A DNA stretch of 43,153 bases from Spartobacteria bacterium UBA695 (GTDB lineage Bacteria > Verrucomicrobiota > Verrucomicrobiia > Chthoniobacterales > Chthoniobacteraceae), in NCBI GenBank assembly GCA_002298145.1, contig DBMP01000012.1:1-43153 (forward strand), given 5' to 3'. Of this stretch, positions 40,961-43,153 are shown one piece after another. Position numbers and translations under genes: made by a program. The first letter of the stretch is position 1; each line of letters starts with the position of its first letter. The notes below the pieces were generated by a model that was not told the DNA's origin, searched no databases, and saw nothing but the letters and a program-made list of their open reading frames with translations.

Positions 40961-42836
40961 GGCAGGTTTCAAAGGCTTCGAGGATTTGCAGTACTTGCCC
41001 GCGCTGATCGGGCGCGATGGGCGCGGCGGCCCCGCTCCCGGCGTAGCGCAGCTCGTCGTGCGCGGCGAAGATCCGGCGCACCCCCTCGGCGGTTTCGCAA
41101 TCGAGATCGCGGCTTGCGCAGGCCAGCTCGGCGTCGATCGTGGCCGGTTCGAGCGCCTCGGGCAGCCGGGCCAGGGCGGTTTCAACCTGGATGACGCGGA
41201 TGGCCGCGTCGAAAAACTCCGGTGCCGCCACGCCCTCGCGGCGGATGAGGGCTTGGGCTTTTTCCTTTTCATGGCGCAGGCGCGCGGTCTTTTGGCGCAG
41301 GCCGTCGCCGTTGCGAGCGCGCCGCCATTGCCAGCCGCCGAAGGCCACGAACGCCAGCGCGGCGGCTCCCTGGGAGAGCCAGAAGAGGCGCGTTTGCCAG
41401 ACGGGTGCAAAGCCGCTTGCGGACAGGTGCCCGAGGTCGGTGCGCAGGTACTGGATGTCGCGCGGGGCCGGGGTGGGCGTCGGCGCGGCGGCGGGCTGGT
41501 CCGGGGTCGCCGCGGCGGCCGCCGTCACGGGCGAGGGCGGCGGAAGAGCTCCCTCGACGTTCACTGTGATGGGAGCGGCTTTGAGGGTTTCGTACTTTTC
41601 GGAGGAGGGATTGAAAAAGCTGAAGGTCACCGGTGGCAGCTCGGCTTGTTTTTCCTCCGGGATGAGCGCCGCCTCGAAGGTCTTGGTCCCCGAGATGCCG
41701 ACGGCGTCGTCCTGCTGGAACTTGCCGCTGGGCGGGTAGGCGCGCCAGCCGGGCACGTCGGCGATGGCCGGGGCGTTCATCCGGTCAAAGCTGCCGATGC
41801 CTTTGACCGCCGCCGTGAGGGTCACGGGGTCGCCCGCCTTGACGCGGGTGGGGGCGGCCTTGGTCTCCAGCGTGAACTGCCCGATGGCTCCGGAGAAATC
41901 AGCCGGTTTCCCCACCGTCGGCAGCGGCTTGATCTCCATTTCCACCGCGCCGGGCCGGATCGTCACCTGCTGCTGCACGTTAAAGGCTTGGTTGAAGAAC
42001 GGGTCGTTGAGGAAGTCGTCCAGGCCGCCGGGCATTCTGGGCCGACGCGGGCGTTTCTGTGGCAGCACGGCGATGGCGTTGATCTCCGCCGGTTCGAGCG
42101 TCAGCTTGCCCGCTTTCACGGGGGTGATGGCGAGCTTGATGACGGCCAGGATCATTTCGCGCCCGTCTTTTTCGACGTCCCTCGTCTGGAGGCGGTCCAT
42201 TTTTTGCAGCGTGATGCTGAAGCCGTCGGACTTGGCGATGACCTGCTGGAGCTGGCACTGGGCCCGCTTGTCAACGTAGAGCCAGAGCTCCGCCGGGATC
42301 GCCTCGCCGACGTAAACGCTCGTCTTGGGCAGCACCCACTGGGCAAAGGCAAATTTGGCGCTCTCATCCCGCGTGTCCTGAGGCTGCGAGCCCTGGCCCG
42401 CGAGGCTGCTGCTGCCGCCGCTGCTGTTACTGCTGCTGGAGGAGGAAGAGGCGCCTCTGGCCACTTTGAGGGTCAGCGGCGAGGTGGTCACTTTTTTCCC
42501 GCTCACGTCGAGGGTGAGGGCGGGGATGGTGAAGGTCCCCTCGCGGCGCGGCACCACGATGTAGGTCATTTTGACGCTACGGGTGACGTCGAAATTGTTC
42601 ATCTGGAACTGCGTTGCGAGCCCCTGGTAACGGATGTCGAGGCCGTCGACGCGCACCTGGGGGCGCTCGGCGTTTTGGGCCCCCTGGACGGTCACTTCGA
42701 GGGAAAGCTCGTCGCCCACCTCGGCCTGGTCGCTCGAAAGCGAAGCCGTGGCCGAGGGTGACGCGGCCCGGGCCACGCCGCCACACCAGAAGAGCAGGAA
42801 CGCGAGTAAAACGGCGCTAAGGCAGGAAGGTTTCAT
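40953..42836 (-). CDS. batD: BatD-like protein
   Basis: This 627-residue protein has a signal peptide (LSAVLLAFLLFWCGGVARA), repeated Ig-like beta domains (ASLSSDQAEVGDELSLEVTVQG; TYIVVPRREGTFTIPALTLDV), a Ser-rich spacer (nt 42395-42455) and a membrane helix (LFWLSQGAAALAFVAFGGW) with a cytoplasmic tail. It is the BatD of the Bacteroides-aerotolerance operon, whose role in stress survival is not resolved. The start ATG 42836 overlaps the stop of the upstream gene (TGATG), which decides it over the in-frame TTG at 42842. Confidence 0.85.
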   Translation of the reverse strand: MKPSCLSAVLLAFLLFWCGGVARAASPSATASLSSDQAEVGDELSLEVTVQGAQNAERPQVRVDGLDIRYQGLATQFQMNNFDVTRSVKMTYIVVPRREGTFTIPALTLDVSGKKVTTSPLTLKVARGASSSSSSSNSSGGSSSLAGQGSQPQDTRDESAKFAFAQWVLPKTSVYVGEAIPAELWLYVDKRAQCQLQQVIAKSDGFSITLQKMDRLQTRDVEKDGREMILAVIKLAITPVKAGKLTLEPAEINAIAVLPQKRPRRPRMPGGLDDFLNDPFFNQAFNVQQQVTIRPGAVEMEIKPLPTVGKPADFSGAIGQFTLETKAAPTRVKAGDPVTLTAAVKGIGSFDRMNAPAIADVPGWRAYPPSGKFQQDDAVGISGTKTFEAALIPEEKQAELPPVTFSFFNPSSEKYETLKAAPITVNVEGALPPPSPVTAAAAATPDQPAAAPTPTPAPRDIQYLRTDLGHLSASGFAPVWQTRLFWLSQGAAALAFVAFGGWQWRRARNGDGLRQKTARLRHEKEKAQALIRREGVAAPEFFDAAIRVIQVETALARLPEALEPATIDAELACASRDLDCETAEGVRRIFAAHDELRYAGSGAAAPIAPDQRGQVLQILEAFETCHV

Positions 42837-43153
42837 CACCAATCTTTTAAGACAGGAGCGGCGCTCCTTTGTTGAATTTTGAAGGGTTGTCCATCTTCGC
42901 CTTTGAGGGAATCGAGAACGGCGCGGGCCTGGGCGGGCGTCATTTCGCCGGGTTGGGCTTGCGCTTCTTCGGCGGCCTGTTGTTCCTCCTCATGCTTGGA
43001 AGAATCGTTCGCCTTGATGTCGCCGGAAAGTTTTTTTTGTTCGTCCTGGCCGGGGGTGGGGGACGGAGCGCCCTGCGGCGGTTGTTGTTGCTGGGGTTTT
43101 TCGTCCTTTTGATCCTGCCCCTGCTGATCCTTGGACTGCTGATCTTTGGATTG
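42836..43153 (-). CDS. batC: BatC-like protein, C-terminal end (runs off the window)
   Basis: The last 105 residues of a minus-strand gene that continues past the window. The visible part begins inside a low-complexity Gln/Lys/Asp tract with QSKDQ repeats (QSKDQQSKDQQGQDQKDEKP), then charged sequence and GEMTPAQARAVLDSLKGEDGQPF. That tail matches the end of BatC proteins, which have TPR repeats upstream. Its stop overlaps the batD start (TGATG). The upstream batA/batB genes would be expected further right. Confidence 0.7.
   Translation of the reverse strand, partial: QSKDQQSKDQQGQDQKDEKPQQQQPPQGAPSPTPGQDEQKKLSGDIKANDSSKHEEEQQAAEEAQAQPGEMTPAQARAVLDSLKGEDGQPFKIQQRSAAPVLKDW

Noticed and set aside
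40866..42761. 631-codon plus-strand frame opposite batD and batE
   Set aside because: Antisense to recognised genes with signal peptides and coupled starts; no motif seen.
1..43153. CRISPR array, tRNA or rRNA genes, prophage or transposase genes
   Set aside because: I looked through the intergenic gaps and gene calls and saw none. Small non-coding RNAs cannot be excluded without covariance models.

Overview
This 43 kb window is GC-rich, densely coded bacterial chromosome with nearly all housekeeping content. The gene set suggests a member of the Verrucomicrobiota or a close PVC relative: a PEP-CTERM-like sorting signal, a GT4-type glycogen synthase, a Bat operon, a GDYxxLxY/DUF2157 pair, a cellobiose phosphorylase, weak Shine-Dalgarno signals, and abundant palindromic intergenic repeats. 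This is inferred from gene content only; no rRNA or marker tree is available. No tRNA, rRNA, CRISPR array, prophage or transposase was found.

Layout. 1-0.98 kb: palindromic repeats, then a YiiX-type cysteine hydrolase gene with an apparent one-base frameshift. 1.0-4.2 kb (minus): C39-like peptidase, XerC-type recombinase, pgsA and a glycosyltransferase-like gene. 4.3-7.1 kb (plus): GtrA-like protein, DUF4380 protein, lipoprotein, bifunctional nuclease (DUF151), DUF2905 protein. 7.1-8.0 kb (minus): two coupled coiled-coil, tail-anchored proteins of unknown function. 8.2-13.2 kb (plus): metF, DUF2157 and GDYxxLxY membrane proteins, methyltransferase, aldo/keto reductase, STAS protein. 13.4-15.6 kb (minus): recG. 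15.8-20.2 kb (plus): ECF sigma factor, ftsK and a RodZ-like gene ending in a clear terminator. 20.4-21.0 kb (plus): a tiny PEP-CTERM-like protein and an unknown secreted protein. 21.0-24.0 kb (minus): NUDIX hydrolase, YeeZ-like epimerase, orphan response regulator, PagL-like outer-membrane deacylase. 24.2-24.9 kb (plus): secreted SGNH hydrolase. 25.0-28.6 kb (minus): tyrA-aroA-cmk-plsC-like cluster. 28.7-32.0 kb (minus): glgA, two tandem alpha/beta hydrolases and a lipoprotein, ending in a terminator. 32.2 kb (plus): ferritin-like DUF892 protein, followed by a palindrome cluster. 33.0-36.6 kb (minus): GH94 cellobiose phosphorylase and a GntR/LacI-type regulator with a strong promoter. 36.8-40.1 kb (plus): E1-alpha, E1-beta and E2 of a 2-oxoacid dehydrogenase. 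40.2-43.15 kb (minus): batE, batD and the end of a BatC-like gene running off the window.

How the genes fit together. There is a carbon-metabolism block (cellobiose phosphorylase, glycogen synthase, secreted esterase-like hydrolases, pyruvate-type dehydrogenase), an envelope and cell-division block (ftsK, RodZ-like, pgsA, XerC, PagL-like, PlsC-like, Bat) and an aromatic amino acid block. The least explained part is the non-coding layer. It includes a repeated two-palindrome unit at 161-239 and 32843-32926, a roughly 60-nt inverted repeat flanking recG and the sigma gene, a 146-nt element with perfect 13-nt terminal inverted repeats at 40071-40216, a repeated CTGAGTT motif at gene 3' ends, and a 15-bp perfect inverted repeat upstream of metF. 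I see no convincing new defence or biosynthetic system. The best candidates for undescribed biology are these repeats, the coupled coiled-coil membrane pair, and the PEP-CTERM-like microprotein with its secreted neighbour.
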